From Ancistrus triradiatus (taxonomy: Eukaryota; Chordata; Actinopteri; Siluriformes; Loricariidae), in contig JAJAGP010000773.1 in NCBI GenBank assembly GCA_025084515.1, positions 124,001-188,000 of the forward strand: a DNA stretch of 64,000 nt, written 5' to 3'. Under the pieces are notes generated by a model, which did no database searches, was not told the origin of the DNA, and worked only from the letters and a program-made list of their open reading frames with translations. The first letter of the stretch is position 1; every line of letters starts with the position of its first letter. Below are positions 1-10,529 of the stretch, in pieces. Both the position numbers and the translations under genes were made by a program.

Positions 1-660
1 CGGCCACAGACTGGCGCTTGCGTGAGAACGTGCAGGCGGGAGGCCGCACCGTCCCCCCCAGTGGATGGAGAAAAAGGTTCCCTTTTGAGAAGCCTCAGCA
101 AGGCCTCTTCATCCTCACAGGCAGGAGACTGGGGCTCCCACTGGGCGTGGCCCAGGCCAGAGCCCGACAGAGAAAGAGAGATGATATAAGCCACACGTTT
201 TTAGCGAGGCGTGGGGAAACTGGGGACAGCCCGCAGCCTCAAAGATGAGTGAGCATTGCATCAGGAAACCCCTACAACGCTCGGGTGCGCCCCCGAAGCG
301 TTCAGGCACGGCGACGGGGGAAGTCCCCGGAGGGAGAGGCGGAGGGGGAGCTGGAGGTGGCGCGGAAACAGGCGGGGGGGGGGGAACCACCTGGAAGCAG
401 GAGAGCGTGGCGGACAGCTCCTTGACCGCCTCGGTCAGGGCCGCAACCTGCTGGGTGAGGAGGGTCAGTTGCGCTCGTGCCGCCCCCCAGGGTAACGACG
501 TCGGTGCAGAGAACGGCCAGCGGCTGGGGATGGGACCCTCGGGGTCCCATAACGGGCGCCCTGCTGAGTCTACTGGGCGCCGTACTGTTCCGGGGGGCCA
601 GGGGGGCAAAACCGAAAGAAAAAAAGAACAATGGACCCAAAAAGCACAGGGAACACGCAA
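1..660 (-). pseudogene. Ty3/Gypsy gag fragment (element runs off the window)
   Basis: The minus strand reads a Gypsy-type Gag from about 660 downwards. After an N-terminal stretch with a short coiled-coil-like segment (LTQQVAALTEAVKEL) and a proline-rich linker (PPPPPVSAPPPAPPPPLPP) comes the typical fish Gag core VPERFGGAPERCRGFLMQCS. The frame is lost after about codon 145. Near 130-190 another frame reads ALAWAT, the usual next Gag motif, so at least one frameshift is present. The rest of gag and all of pol would lie left of base 1. A Gag precursor normally forms the cytoplasmic retroelement particle; this copy is broken. The LTR at 791-1764 belongs to the same element. The opposite-strand frames over this region are shadows. 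Confidence 0.75.
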
Positions 661-1010
661 AAGGCGGGAAATAGATGAAAGAAAAGAAAAAGGGATCCCT
701 TCTGATGCCGGTGGACAGCCGCTGGCGGAGCCTGTTCCCCGGATTTTGATACCGAGTCCGGAGTGGGGGCGGGGACGGGAACGCTACCGCTGAGCCACGG
801 GTGTAGTGAACAACAGAAGGGAGGAACAGCCAACGGACAAACAAAGGAGTCAAAGGAGACAAACAAAGGAGTCGCTTCCTAGCGAACTCAAAAAAAGGAG
901 ATTTCTTTTAATAAATAGGGGATGCAACAGAAGGAACGGGAAACGTCCCGTATTTTGCTCTAAACAGAGCGATGGGGAAAGGAGCACGCACGGCGTTTTA
1001 ATCAGAGCGA

Positions 1011-1219
1011 GCGCTATGTGTGTGCGTGGCCTCAGCGCCCTGCATGTGAGAATCAAGCGCTGTGTGTGTGTGGCCTCTGCGCTCTGAGTGAGAGAGAGAA
1101 GCGCTGTGTGTGTGATCGGGCGCGTTACGCGTGTGTGTGGCTTCAGCGCTCTAGCACCGGAGCGCTGTGTGTGTGTGTGGCTTCTGCTCACCGAGGCAGA
1201 AGCGCTGTGTGTGTGTGGC
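1011..1219. repeat. GT-rich degenerate minisatellite inside the LTR
   Basis: About five copies of a 30-60 bp unit built on agcgctgtgtgtgtgtggcc, alternating AGCGCT with GT runs. The copies differ in length and spacing. The array lies wholly inside the LTR 791-1764, on the transcribed side of its TATA box. Confidence 0.7.
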
Positions 1220-1232
1220 CTAGGCGCTGGAT

Positions 1233-1244
1233 TGCGCATGCGCC
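1233..1244. promoter_or_regulatory. NRF-1-like palindrome in LTR
   Basis: The sequence tgcgcatgcgcc matches the NRF-1 palindromic consensus YGCGCAYGCGCR at all but the last base. It lies in the LTR 791-1764. An exact match occurs in a different LTR at 9007-9018. Confidence 0.4.
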
Positions 1245-1764
1245 GGGGATTTTCTCGAGCCCAGCGCAGCTAACGCGGCCGGCGCGTATCTAGAACCGGG
1301 AGTAAGCGTTGTTATAAGCGTGGGGACGGAATGGAACGCTCGTCCCAGGATTAACCAGGCCCGGAGTTATGCCGGAGGGAACAACGTGAGGAGCGGAGCG
1401 ATCGGCGTCCAGGCGGGGACCTCTGGAGCGGGGAAAAGGTCGCGAGCGCCTTCGGGCAGCGGGGAAGAAAGCGGTAGGTGGCGTTACCCCAACTTTCCCT
1501 CACCTAACTTCCTAAGGCCCTAGCATTACCTCAAGGCTTTTGCCTTTACGAAATCCCGCCTCCTTCACGAGACGGGACTATCTCTCTCCTTAAGCGGTAA
1601 CAATCGGAGGGTAACGTCGAAGATATCGCTCCAAAATGCCGGGTGTCTCATTAGACAGTGCGCCGAAGGCCGGCATTTGGAAGCTCATTTTATAGGAGGC
1701 CGCCCGCGACATGTGGCGGTGCCGCGGCGGCCCCTAGTGGCGGGAATGCGCCCCCTGATACTCA

Positions 1765-3600
1765 TATATAATCATATATATATATATATGCATGTCACTG
1801 ATTCCTAATGGTTTTTCATATCTATTTGGTCAATGTTTTAGTATAGTGACCGTTCTATACGTAATATGGTCCAGTTGTGCTATACTAATAGTTATAGTAT
1901 ATAGAAATAATAGCGATTTTATCTATGTGTATCAATCGCTCATGTTTAATACTTGTTCACACTTATAAAAGGACAGAAATATAAGTTGTTATTCAGAATG
2001 TACTGCATCCTACATCTTGTACCGATTGTATTATTATTTGTTTAAGGAATAGCAATTGTATGTGCTGTAGTTGATTTAAGTTTGAATTAACGATGTTCTA
2101 GGTTATCCATTCAAGGTGTCTTTGATCATCTGAACCTTACAACGTAATTCTGCAACTAAACTTGTAACTTTGAGGATTTTGGTTATTATGTGATACTACA
2201 TATCACCCTAGATATGTAGGAATATATTAATCCAAGTTATAATGTCTGTAGCCCATATAGTGAAATTAGCGGACATATCCACGAGAGGAGATATTTAAAA
2301 CCCTATGCTGCTGTAATTGAACGACCACTATCAAATTTAAACACTGGTTATTTTAGGTTTTACATATAGCACAATGATCATTCAGGGCTCAAATTGAAGT
2401 AAACACTTGGGCCAACATATTTATTCACCTCCAGTCTTCTATTTTCATCATTTAGGTTACATTTGGGAAGATTAAATGCAAAAAAAATGTCGAAAATCAA
2501 ATCAAAAAAACGCCTTAATTTTTTGAGATTATAATGTGTGTGTGGATGCTGTGATTGAACCATTTCATGCTGACATTTTCTGTTTCACAGGGGACTTGTG
2601 AAGCTAAATCAAAAGTTGGAAAAAACAGAATACAACAAAAGTGTTCAAGGTTTACACAGGTTTTATCAAGGGGGTCATCATTCGTCCTGGAAATTTGCCA
2701 CAACCTCTAAAATTACAAATAAAAAAGAAGGGAGCCTGTGTCAATATAAAAATCAAGTGGTTGCAAGTTTTTTATGTTTCGTTAATAGAACAAACAAATA
2801 TTAGTCACAAGTCAGTGTTATTGGTTGTTACCTTAAAGAAATCCAGCAGGAAAGGCTTCTCCATTGTGCCAGGGACGCAGAGAGAGGGGGATTTCATCCC
2901 TCCCATCTGCGCTGTCTGTGTGTGTGAGCGTGCTGGGGTTGGTCTCTATATGAGCCGTTTTTGAGACTCTAGCTTGTCCATGGAAAACAGCTATGTCACT
3001 CAGCGCCCCTCACCACAGACCCAGGGATTTGCAATATGTCTAAGCCATAGGCCAGCTGCTGTGAAAGTGGGCAAGGTGTCGGAAAAACCGCCATGCACCA
3101 ATACAGTTTTACGAGCTCTTGAATAAATAATGTGAACTTAGTACTTGCAGAGAGTCCACCCAAAGGGCTTATCTTATGCATCCCTGGACAAGGGAAACTT
3201 GTTTTGGGTAATGGGGAAACGTCCAAAGAGAGTTGCGGTTGGAATGAATGGATTTTACGCACCCACATACCATGCAAAAAAAAAGACGGCTTTACTGACG
3301 TTTTTCGGCATGTAACGGTTTCATGGATTGTTTGACCTTTAAGTGAATTTTTCTATGTAAAATAAAAGTTATTTTACATTCCTAAGTATATTTAAAAGGC
3401 AAAAAATGTTGAGTAGGAATTGGTGGTTTTGCAAACAAACATGGCGGACAGCATGTGTTTTTATGTAATTTCTGGCGAATGGATGCATGTAGACGGTTGA
3501 TTGAAATCGGTATGCAGGTAGTTATAATAGTATTAAATATTTTGAGTTTGTGTTTTGGACTGTGTATTAAGAATGTTTTAAGTTATTAAGAATGCAAAAC
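1765..3600. other. AT-rich stretch without recognisable genes
   Basis: Base composition drops sharply from the CpG-rich LTR to AT-rich sequence at 1765. A short (AT)n tract lies at about 1768-1792. Open frames here are short and low-complexity; I see no repeat family or gene that I recognise. Confidence 0.6.
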
Positions 3601-4970
3601 ATGTCGATCTACTGGGCCCGTATACGGGCCCGCTAGGGGCGCTTCTGCAAAATCTGCGGCAATTAGTTTTAATGACGAATCTGCTTCTCACTGGCTAAGT
3701 CTAGGACAAACCCCTTTTGCCCCGCCTCTGTTCGCTTAGGTCCGGAACATACAAAAACGATGTGGGCTAACCACGTGGTAGCTTTTGAGTCTTTTGTTCT
3801 TGAGTCTTTTTGTCTTTCTAAGTCTAGTCTTTTCTTTGTCTTTCTAAGTTGCAACTGTTTGTCAGCCTTTTGTGATTCGTTTTGTTCAAGTTTCCGCGTT
3901 TATTTTACGTTAAGTTTCCTGTGTCCAGCAGTCTTAAGTAGTTTGGTATCGCCGAATTAGAAGGTAGTTAAAAGACCAACCAGCCAAGATCTCCTTCACC
4001 CTCGACTACACTCGTAGATTCTGGTTTTTGCAAAGTCTATTGATGCCCGTGGTACTAGAACGCTGCAACTCTACCTTCACCGTTGGCCAGGGTAGAAATC
4101 TGAGTTGTACACCCGCAAGTTCGAGAGCCAAAAGACCACTACCACCAAGCCGGGAAGAAAGCCGAGACGAGGCCCGCAACACATATGTGGCTCCAAGGGC
4201 CGCATGTCGGCACGAACCGAAGGCTAGTAGCCGATATCATCCAGAAGTCCGCTGTACAGTCGTCGTCAGATCTGAAAATAGGACCGCTACCATTCCCCCG
4301 TGTGACTTCTGACAACAGGCAGAGGCCCGGTTCCGTTCCATCTCCTTTGAGTGAGCCCCCGCAAAGAAACAGGCAAGTACCACTTGGTGTGGCTTATCTG
4401 GGTCCCTGATTCTCGAACCTTGCATTTGATCTTAAACCACACTTCAACATAGACTTATCCACATCTAAGTAGCTTCTACCATACTATTCATGTTCAACGT
4501 AATTTGTGTTACTAGTAACTCACTGCATCGTAACGAACTAGTCTATAACATTGCCTCTGGGTAATTATTGTGCGACCGATAAGTGCACATAGTCATCTTG
4601 GTTTTTGATTTTAATACTGTGATATGTACGTTTGCCATCATTCCCTGTTTTCAATACTGTGATATATACAGGTTGACCGTCATTTTATGATTTTAACTCT
4701 GTGATACACTCGTTATTCAGATAGTCTGTTGGTATTGCCTTGTTTTGCAATTAATAAACTTATAACCTTTTGAATTTACCGCCTGGTGTGAGAGAGTTTC
4801 ATTCAAACAAAGGTATAGAAAAATAACTTTGAATTCACTATTCAGACCTAGACTGATCAATTTCGCTGTCCTCTTTCAACTGGTTTTCAGGATCTACCAG
4901 TCCACAAACGATCTGGTGGTGCCTCGTTTGTTCATTAAAAATTAATCAATTTAAAGTGTAGTCTTAGGTT
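3601..4970 (+). other. Possible LTR-like promoter and poly(A) region
   Basis: This stretch begins near a gggcccgtatacgggccc palindrome (3616-3633), becomes GC-richer than its surroundings, and contains TTAATAAACTTATAA near 4751-4765, which looks like a polyadenylation signal. It could be an LTR or the decayed 5' part of the RX1 element downstream, but I found neither paired termini nor a second copy. The open frames inside do not resemble known proteins. Confidence 0.2.
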
Positions 4971-5804
4971 CGCTACATACAAAATGCTAGATCAGTAAAG
5001 AGCCTTATAGACAGTGTATGTTGGTGTTTTGACCTCGCTAGCCCTGTATTTGAGCCTGTAGCCATCTCGTTGTTGTGTTACTGAACATGCTAACTCCGAA
5101 ATTGAGCCGATATAGGGTCTTGTTTTCACGCTTATGAGCACACTAGCTCAATTACTAGAGACGATAGCGTTTGTGTAAAAAAAAAACTACCGTTTCCGAA
5201 CTCTTCTAGCTCGTAATTGAGCTGATTAGTGTTCCTGTCTTGCTGTTCCTGAAAAATGCAGCTCAGTAACTGAGTGATAGCATCTTATGTTTCCTTTGTT
5301 AAAACTCATTAACCCGGTTCGCGTCAGATGGTGGTGTTTCTGAACACGATTGTGCCGATAGCGAGCACTAGGTCTGGTCATCCCGGGGGTTTCTGGCACG
5401 TTAGCTCTGTAGCTGATCTGGATAGCAACCGGTAAGCACAATTCCCGAGTCGCTGACACATTTTGCTAACCCGGTTTTTGTTTGTTGAGACCGTTAGCGT
5501 TGTTTATGAGCAAGCTAAGCCTGTGCACTTGAACCGTTGCCTTTACGAGTGTTCTGAACCATTAGATCCATATGTGAGTGCGTAGAGTCAGTAGATCCGC
5601 TTCCGGAGCATGTTGAGCTAAGTATAGTTTTGTTTGTGAGAGCATCAGTCTCCCGGCTCTAAAATGCGGAGCAGGTTGTGCCGGGTCCTGCGCCACCAGA
5701 CATTCACGTCGGTTCCCACACAGGACATTCACATAGGAATCCCGCAACATGGACATTCGCGTCGGGTACCCATGCCACGGAATTCACGTTGAGTTCCCAC
5801 GCCA

Positions 5805-6662
5805 TTGACATTACCGTCAGTTCCGGTTCCAATTCCTGGGCCAGGGACGGATTTTGTCATGTTTGTTCCCATGCCGACGAGGTCTGTTCCTGTTCCTGTG
5901 CCGAGAGTGTCTGTTCCAGGACCTGTGCCTGCACTGAGGGTGACTGATCCAGTATCCGTGCCGAGGGGGAGTGTTCCTGTTCCCGCACTGAGGGTGTCTG
6001 TTCCTGCACCGAAGGTATCTATTCCTGTGCCGAGAGTGTCTGTTCCAGGACATGTGCCTGCACCGAGGGCGACTGACCCAGTAGCCGTGCCGAGGATGAG
6101 TGTTCCTGTTCTCGCACCGAGGGTGTCTGTTTAAGTGCCGAAGTCGTCAGCTCCTGTTCCAGTACCAGCACCGAGGTCCGTTCTGGTTCCCACGCTGAGG
6201 AGGTCCATTCCAGTTCCAGTGCCGAGGAGGACCGTACCAGTCACCGTGCCGAGGGCGACTGTCCTCGTTCCTGTAACTCTGCAAGAGACCGTTTGTTCCT
6301 GTGAGGCCCAGCAAGAGGCTGTTTGTTGGATGAAGGCCACGGATACAAGAGACTATGTTCCTGTACTTGTGCAGGAGGCCTTCAGCTCCCGTGAGGCCCA
6401 GCAGGAGGCCGTCAGTTCCTGTGAGGCCGTGTGTTCGATGAGGGCCTCTGTTGCAGAAAACAGTCTGTTCACCTCGCTCCCCCCCAGGCTTCGCCCGGAG
6501 AGGAAGCCCCCTGACAGGACAAGTAGGCCCGATGGACCTGTTAAGGAGCCCTGGCTTTGTCTCGGCCTCTTTGGGGGGGGGTGTTATGTCACGGATCGCC
6601 TGGGATCTGGACCTTATGTGACTCTCCTAGCCACCTGGGAGCGATCGGAACAAGAACGTTAG
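5805..6662 (+). pseudogene. RX1 repeat-protein open frame with one internal stop
   Basis: A single plus-strand frame of about 285 codons runs from an ATG at 5805 to a stop at 6662, broken once by TAA at 6132-6134, where neighbouring repeats read a sense codon. The first part is built of VPVP-type repeats (VPVPRVSVPGPVPALRVTD and PVLAPRVSV are examples). The second part turns into Glu-Ala-Val repeats with cysteines (CSCEAQQEAV). The frame continues across the polypurine tract into the LTR before stopping. I recognise no domain. The EAV block is read in the same frame as in RX2, arguing that it once encoded a protein. It could alternatively be a minisatellite that stays open by chance. Confidence 0.4.
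6573..6581 (+). promoter_or_regulatory. Polypurine tract of RX1
   Basis: Nine consecutive G, followed by tgttatg and then the LTR start TGTCACG at 6587. This is where plus-strand DNA synthesis would be primed, and it fixes the element's orientation as plus. Confidence 0.65.
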
Positions 6663-7153
6663 CAGTGCTCCGCCGGACTGTGGAGCACCTGAAGGAGAAG
6701 CTAGGGCTCTGAGTAGGATTACTTTGTTACGACGGTTCTGCGGCAGTCTGTTGCTTCTATGCTTTGCGTTTTTGCTTCAATTGGTCTTGTGAGCTTATTC
6801 TTCCGATAAGCTTGCTAACGTCTTGTTTTTATTTACTATAAGACCTGTTTGTAATGATATTGCGCGGTACAGCCCACTAACGTCTTGTTTTGGTTACTAT
6901 AAGGTCTGTTTGTAATGATATTGTGCGGTAGAACCCGCTCACGTCTGGTTTTGTTTACTATAAAACCTGTTTGCAATGATGTTGCGCGGTAGAGCCCACT
7001 CACGTCTTGTTCTGTTTACTATAAGACCTGTTTGTAATGATATTGCGCTGTAGAGCCCTCTTATGTTTTGTTTGGGTTCTAATAAACAAGTATGGTTATA
7101 ATTATCGAGCCTGCATTCGTCTCCTTACATGCCCGTGAAGCCTGGTCGTGACA
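6587..7153 (+). mobile_element. 3' LTR of RX1
   Basis: A 567-bp LTR with 7-bp inverted ends, TGTCACG and CGTGACA. An AATAAA signal (about 7080) lies near the end, preceded by a four-copy 61-bp direct repeat. The five bases after it are TCAAC; without the 5' end no target duplication can be checked. Confidence 0.65.
6817..7062 (+). repeat. Four tandem copies of a ~61-bp unit in the RX1 LTR
   Basis: Four consecutive units start with (a/c)acgtcttgtttt and contain tactataa(g/a)(a/g)(c/t)ctgtttgtaatgat and gcggtagagccc. They are strongly similar to one another and end about 20 bp before the AATAAA signal. Confidence 0.85.
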
Positions 7154-8719
7154 TCAACGATCTCTCACCAAGAGGTACATTACTGAAAAGTAGCCTCTGA
7201 GAGCCTTTTTATAAGGCAGCAGGGGAAGCAGGAGTGCTCACCCCAGCACACCAAGGGTTTCCCAGGAATGTAATCATTTACTGTACATATCTGCCTGCGA
7301 CTTAGGTGTATGCCGAGTTTTGCATCAATCCTAGATTTCTATCTGGGTGCTTAATTTTTTTTTGTCAATGAATATATTTAAACAGTCTTGATAGAAGTAC
7401 TAATATGTAATAGAATACAGTCTTGATAGAAGCCATAATTTGTGTACAGAAAGTTTGATAGTGGTTTAGTGGTTTAGTGTTAAGTTTAAAAAAAAAAAAG
7501 AATTACATTATGACATTATTAATAAGTAGATTTTCACACTCAGTATTATTTTTTTTGCTAGTCTACAGCATCCAAAACAGCATAAAGATGATAACACCCT
7601 TATTTGCCTGAATAACATTGCTTTTTGATATGATTTTTTTTCCTGAAGTGTAATTGAAGTCTGACAGACGTAAGTGAAATGAAGTAGACAAACACATTCG
7701 TAAACATAAACTATTCTACATCTCTGTGTACATTAATCTACTGAACTGATGAAACAGCCACATGCACCATTTGCTGCCAATGTACATCTGAAACATGTAT
7801 TACTCTTATAAGGAATAATTCATGCTTTCTTGACACATATGGTGTTTGTTTGAAAAGCACTGTGAGAAGTTCTGAAGATGCAGCATTTATAATCTGCTGT
7901 CAGAGCAGTGTTGCATTGCTGTGCTGCTGAACTCCACTGCTGATCAGTGTCTTACCTGAAAGTCCTAGCCTGCACCACATCTTCACTAAGGAGGATAAAC
8001 TGAGCTGGGATTTGAATAGTGAGCAGCACTGCTGAGGAAGAGCTTACCTCAGGGTGTCAGGCCATCTCAGAAAGCATTTAATGGAAAAGGCTAAGCCAAG
8101 CATTATTAAAACCAGGAGCACTTGATCAAAAGGAAAGTTATCTCCAGTTAATCCTCTGCATGTTGCAAACAGAAGTGTGCATTCAAAATCCACACAAACA
8201 ATTACTGTGCTGCAGGGTATGTTCCATGTTGCTGTTAGACATGTTATGTGCAAAACTGCAGGTTGCATTGTCCATAACAAGCTTGCCAATGGGAATACGT
8301 GCATCCAACTGCTTTCTTGTTTAAACCATCTGGTTAGTTTAAACACTCTGGTTAGACAGTACAGAAATCCAACTGTTTTATGGCACTGGGACCCAAACAC
8401 TGACTCACAAATGCAGACATGGGAAGCAGGATAAAGGGAGTAACACCAGTGTGTTTTTATACACCACATAAACTGAAAGGGGATATGGGAAGAGGCACAA
8501 GAGAGATCACTGGCAGTCAAGATCCATGATGGGACATGGACAATCCAAATCGGAGGAGAGGGCTGCTCTTTCTGCAGGTCTTAAGTAGCAGCCTCATCAG
8601 CAGGGTGACCAGCAGGTGTTTTTCTCTTCAGGACCTGCAAATCAGATTAATGATAGTCTTTTTTATTTCCAAAATATAAATATCCTACTTACCAAATTCT
8701 ATTATATTATATTCCTTCT
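7154..8719. other. Stretch without recognisable genes
   Basis: AT-rich at first, closer to average composition from 7800. The longest open frame (8044-8520, minus) has no recognisable domain. I see no repeat family that I can name. Confidence 0.5.
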
Positions 8720-8724
8720 ATTAT
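8720..8724. repeat. Left target-site duplication ATTAT of the solo LTR
   Basis: Identical to 9717-9721. Five base pairs is the usual size for Ty3/Gypsy-type integration. Confidence 0.85.
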
Positions 8725-9716
8725 TGTTACGGTTTGCCATCTTAAAATGATGACGAACCGTATTAAGCAAACAAATAAACAGGTTGGGACCCAAATGCAG
8801 TTAGCTCCAGTTGGTAATTATAACTGAAATGATATGAATAAATAAAAGCAAATGAAATCAAAGATATAAATAACTAAAGGAACTAAATAAAAGATATGAT
8901 TAATAAAATAAACTAAATAAACTAAACTGCACGCCGTAAGCGTGACGTACTTTAATTCAAAGCACGCTTACGACTGCCTCCGTTTGCGCAATATATGCGC
9001 CGGGTCTGCGCATGCGCAGCGTGCAGAACCCGATGGGAGCTCCCACAAGCACACGTGCAGCTCCACGCGGTTTAAACACGGTCGCGGGGGGCGTGGCACG
9101 GTCGCAGGGAAGTGAAGAGGACGTGGTTAGTAAACCACTGCGTCCTCTTCAAACACAATCAGGGAATAAAATATTCCCGATCGCGGTGAGGGGGGAGTGA
9201 GACGGCGTGAGAAGAACAACTGGGAAGAATAGAGGAAGCTGCCGGGGCAGCCGATAAAAGCAAAAAAAAATAATAAACAAAGGAAACGCTGGCCCTACTC
9301 TGACTAAGACCCTAACGTAACGTTACCGGGCGCCTCCTAGCGGCCTCACGTCTGAGGGACTTAACTCCCCCAGACTACCTCTATCCCTAGCAAAAAAAAT
9401 AATAAATAAAGGAAAATAAAACAAGCCCTCAGAAACCGGTAATGCAGGAAGCAGCGAACGCGCCAGAACGTTCAAAAAAAGCCGGGTGCATCAAGAATCA
9501 CGTGAGCACCAGTCACGTGACCGCGGGGGCGTAGGCAGTAGCAACCACCGAGTCCATAAGGTGTGTTTATATAGGCAGGACTCCAGGTGGCGCCACTTAC
9601 CTACCCGTGAATGGCTCGGGAAAAAGCTGACGCACGTGCAATCGCGCTGCTGCAGGCTCACGTCGTCAAAACTGGGACCACTCCTGGCCGACGCGGCCAG
9701 GGAGTGATTCTTAACA
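8725..9716 (-). mobile_element. Solo LTR (family S) with perfect 5-bp target duplication
   Basis: A 992-bp LTR opens TGTTAC and closes TTAACA. It is flanked by the direct repeat ATTAT at 8720-8724 and 9717-9721, the signature of LTR integration. No internal region is present, so it arose by recombination between two LTRs. The minus strand is the likely sense: read that way a TATATAAA box lies about 140 bp from the LTR start (plus 9565-9575), followed by T-rich and CpG-rich DNA. A diverged relative in opposite orientation at about 34977-35930 shares the conserved end around CTAACTGCATTTGGGTCC. The short frame at 9012-9200 is not a gene. Confidence 0.85.
9007..9018. promoter_or_regulatory. Perfect NRF-1 consensus palindrome in solo LTR
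   Basis: tgcgcatgcgca matches YGCGCAYGCGCR exactly. It sits in the CpG-rich centre of the solo LTR and could make it a constitutive promoter in the germ line. Binding is inferred, not shown. Confidence 0.45.
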
Positions 9717-9721
9717 ATTAT

Positions 9722-10529
9722 ATTATACTATATTCCAAATTCCAAGTTATATTCTATTCCTCTTTGATTTTATGGGAGATTAACAAACTACAATAAAATA
9801 GCTTTGCTTACTAGCATCTATTTCACAAGCTAGCACAATTTATGTTGAATAAGAAAACCACGCCCAAATTGCTGCAAAACTTATGCTTATGTCAGTTTAT
9901 CACCCAGTTAATACGAGGGACACAAACAGATCAGCGATCAGAGGGTGTCCAACTGACATTTTTCAGCAGAACAAGTCTTGCCCCCACAGCAAGTTTTCCC
10001 AAGAATGTCAGATTTATCACTAATTGAGAATTTACGCCAGCTTTGACAGTGTGCAGGATCTACCTGCCTCGCTGCAAACATATGCAGGCAAATGTGCCAC
10101 AAGATACCATAGAAAACCTGTGTGCTTCCACACCCAATTGTATTTCATGTTATGTCCAGGTTAGAGGCAGCCCAACAGGGTACTAGATCCTCATTCCAAT
10201 TGTACAGTTTTCCTCAATAAACTAAAAATAGAGAATAAATAATTAAAAATATAAAAATATAATTTTTTTCCATTAGCTACATTTTTCTAGTAACAGGTTG
10301 GACCCCCATTCGCAGCAAGGTGCTGGATACATATTGACTGCCTAGCATGCATATTGACTGCCTAGCATTAACAACCATACCATGTTCAAAGTCACTTAAA
10401 TCACATTCTTCACTGTTCTGATGCTCGATTTGAACTTGATGAACCAGGTGTTTATATATATGTATTAGAAACATGTAGCACAAATACTGGAGTTCCAGTT
10501 TGCAGAATAATTAAGAATACACATTTCTA
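9722..10529. other. AT-rich stretch, no gene seen
   Basis: AT-rich DNA. The only structure noted is a short direct duplication of catattgactgcctagca at about 10330-10370. Confidence 0.5.

Larger units (their letters stand above)
791..1764 (-). mobile_element. 5' LTR of the Gypsy-type element at the window start
   Basis: This block of about 974 bp is CpG-rich, opens TGAG and closes CTCA on the plus strand, so the LTR has matching TG...CA ends on both strands. It lies immediately upstream of the minus-strand gag. Read on the minus strand, a TATAAAA box sits near 1688-1694, about 70 bp inside the LTR start. The downstream leader between 661 and 790 would hold the primer site, but I cannot assign a tRNA with confidence. 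The far end of the element is outside the window, so no target duplication can be tested. It carries a degenerate GT-rich minisatellite and an NRF-1-like palindrome, listed separately. Confidence 0.55.
4990..7153 (+). mobile_element. RX1: 5'-truncated, gag/pol-less LTR element made of repeats
   Basis: The element is read on the plus strand. Its right boundary is firm: a nine-G polypurine tract (6573-6581) precedes an LTR opening TGTCACG at 6587 and closing CGTGACA at 7153. No upstream LTR was found, so it is 5'-truncated or rearranged. The interior has three repeat blocks in order: degenerate units containing GAGC...TTAGCTC (about 5020-5660), a roughly 33-bp unit with GACATTCACGTCGG (about 5690-5815), and proline/valine-coding repeats leading into GAGGCC repeats (about 5815-6460). 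No Gag, protease, reverse transcriptase or integrase is visible, so it should be non-autonomous. The same block order occurs in RX2 (23968-27787). Confidence 0.65.

Noticed and set aside
245..793. Gly/Arg-rich plus-strand open frame
   Set aside because: Antisense to the proline-rich Gag linker; its low-complexity composition explains the length.
780..800. tRNA match for a primer site next to the first LTR
   Set aside because: The leader (gcggtagcgttcccg on the minus strand) resembles part of a tRNA but does not start TGG, so I could not assign it.
4028..4425. Open frames 4028-4312 and 4185-4409 as a host gene
   Set aside because: Short, overlapping in two frames, no recognisable motif, and in a region with LTR-like features.
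8044..8520. 158-codon minus-strand open frame
   Set aside because: No recognisable domain, repeat structure or neighbour. Two possible splice-donor-like sites nearby (for example around 8042-8050) are too weak alone to call an exon.
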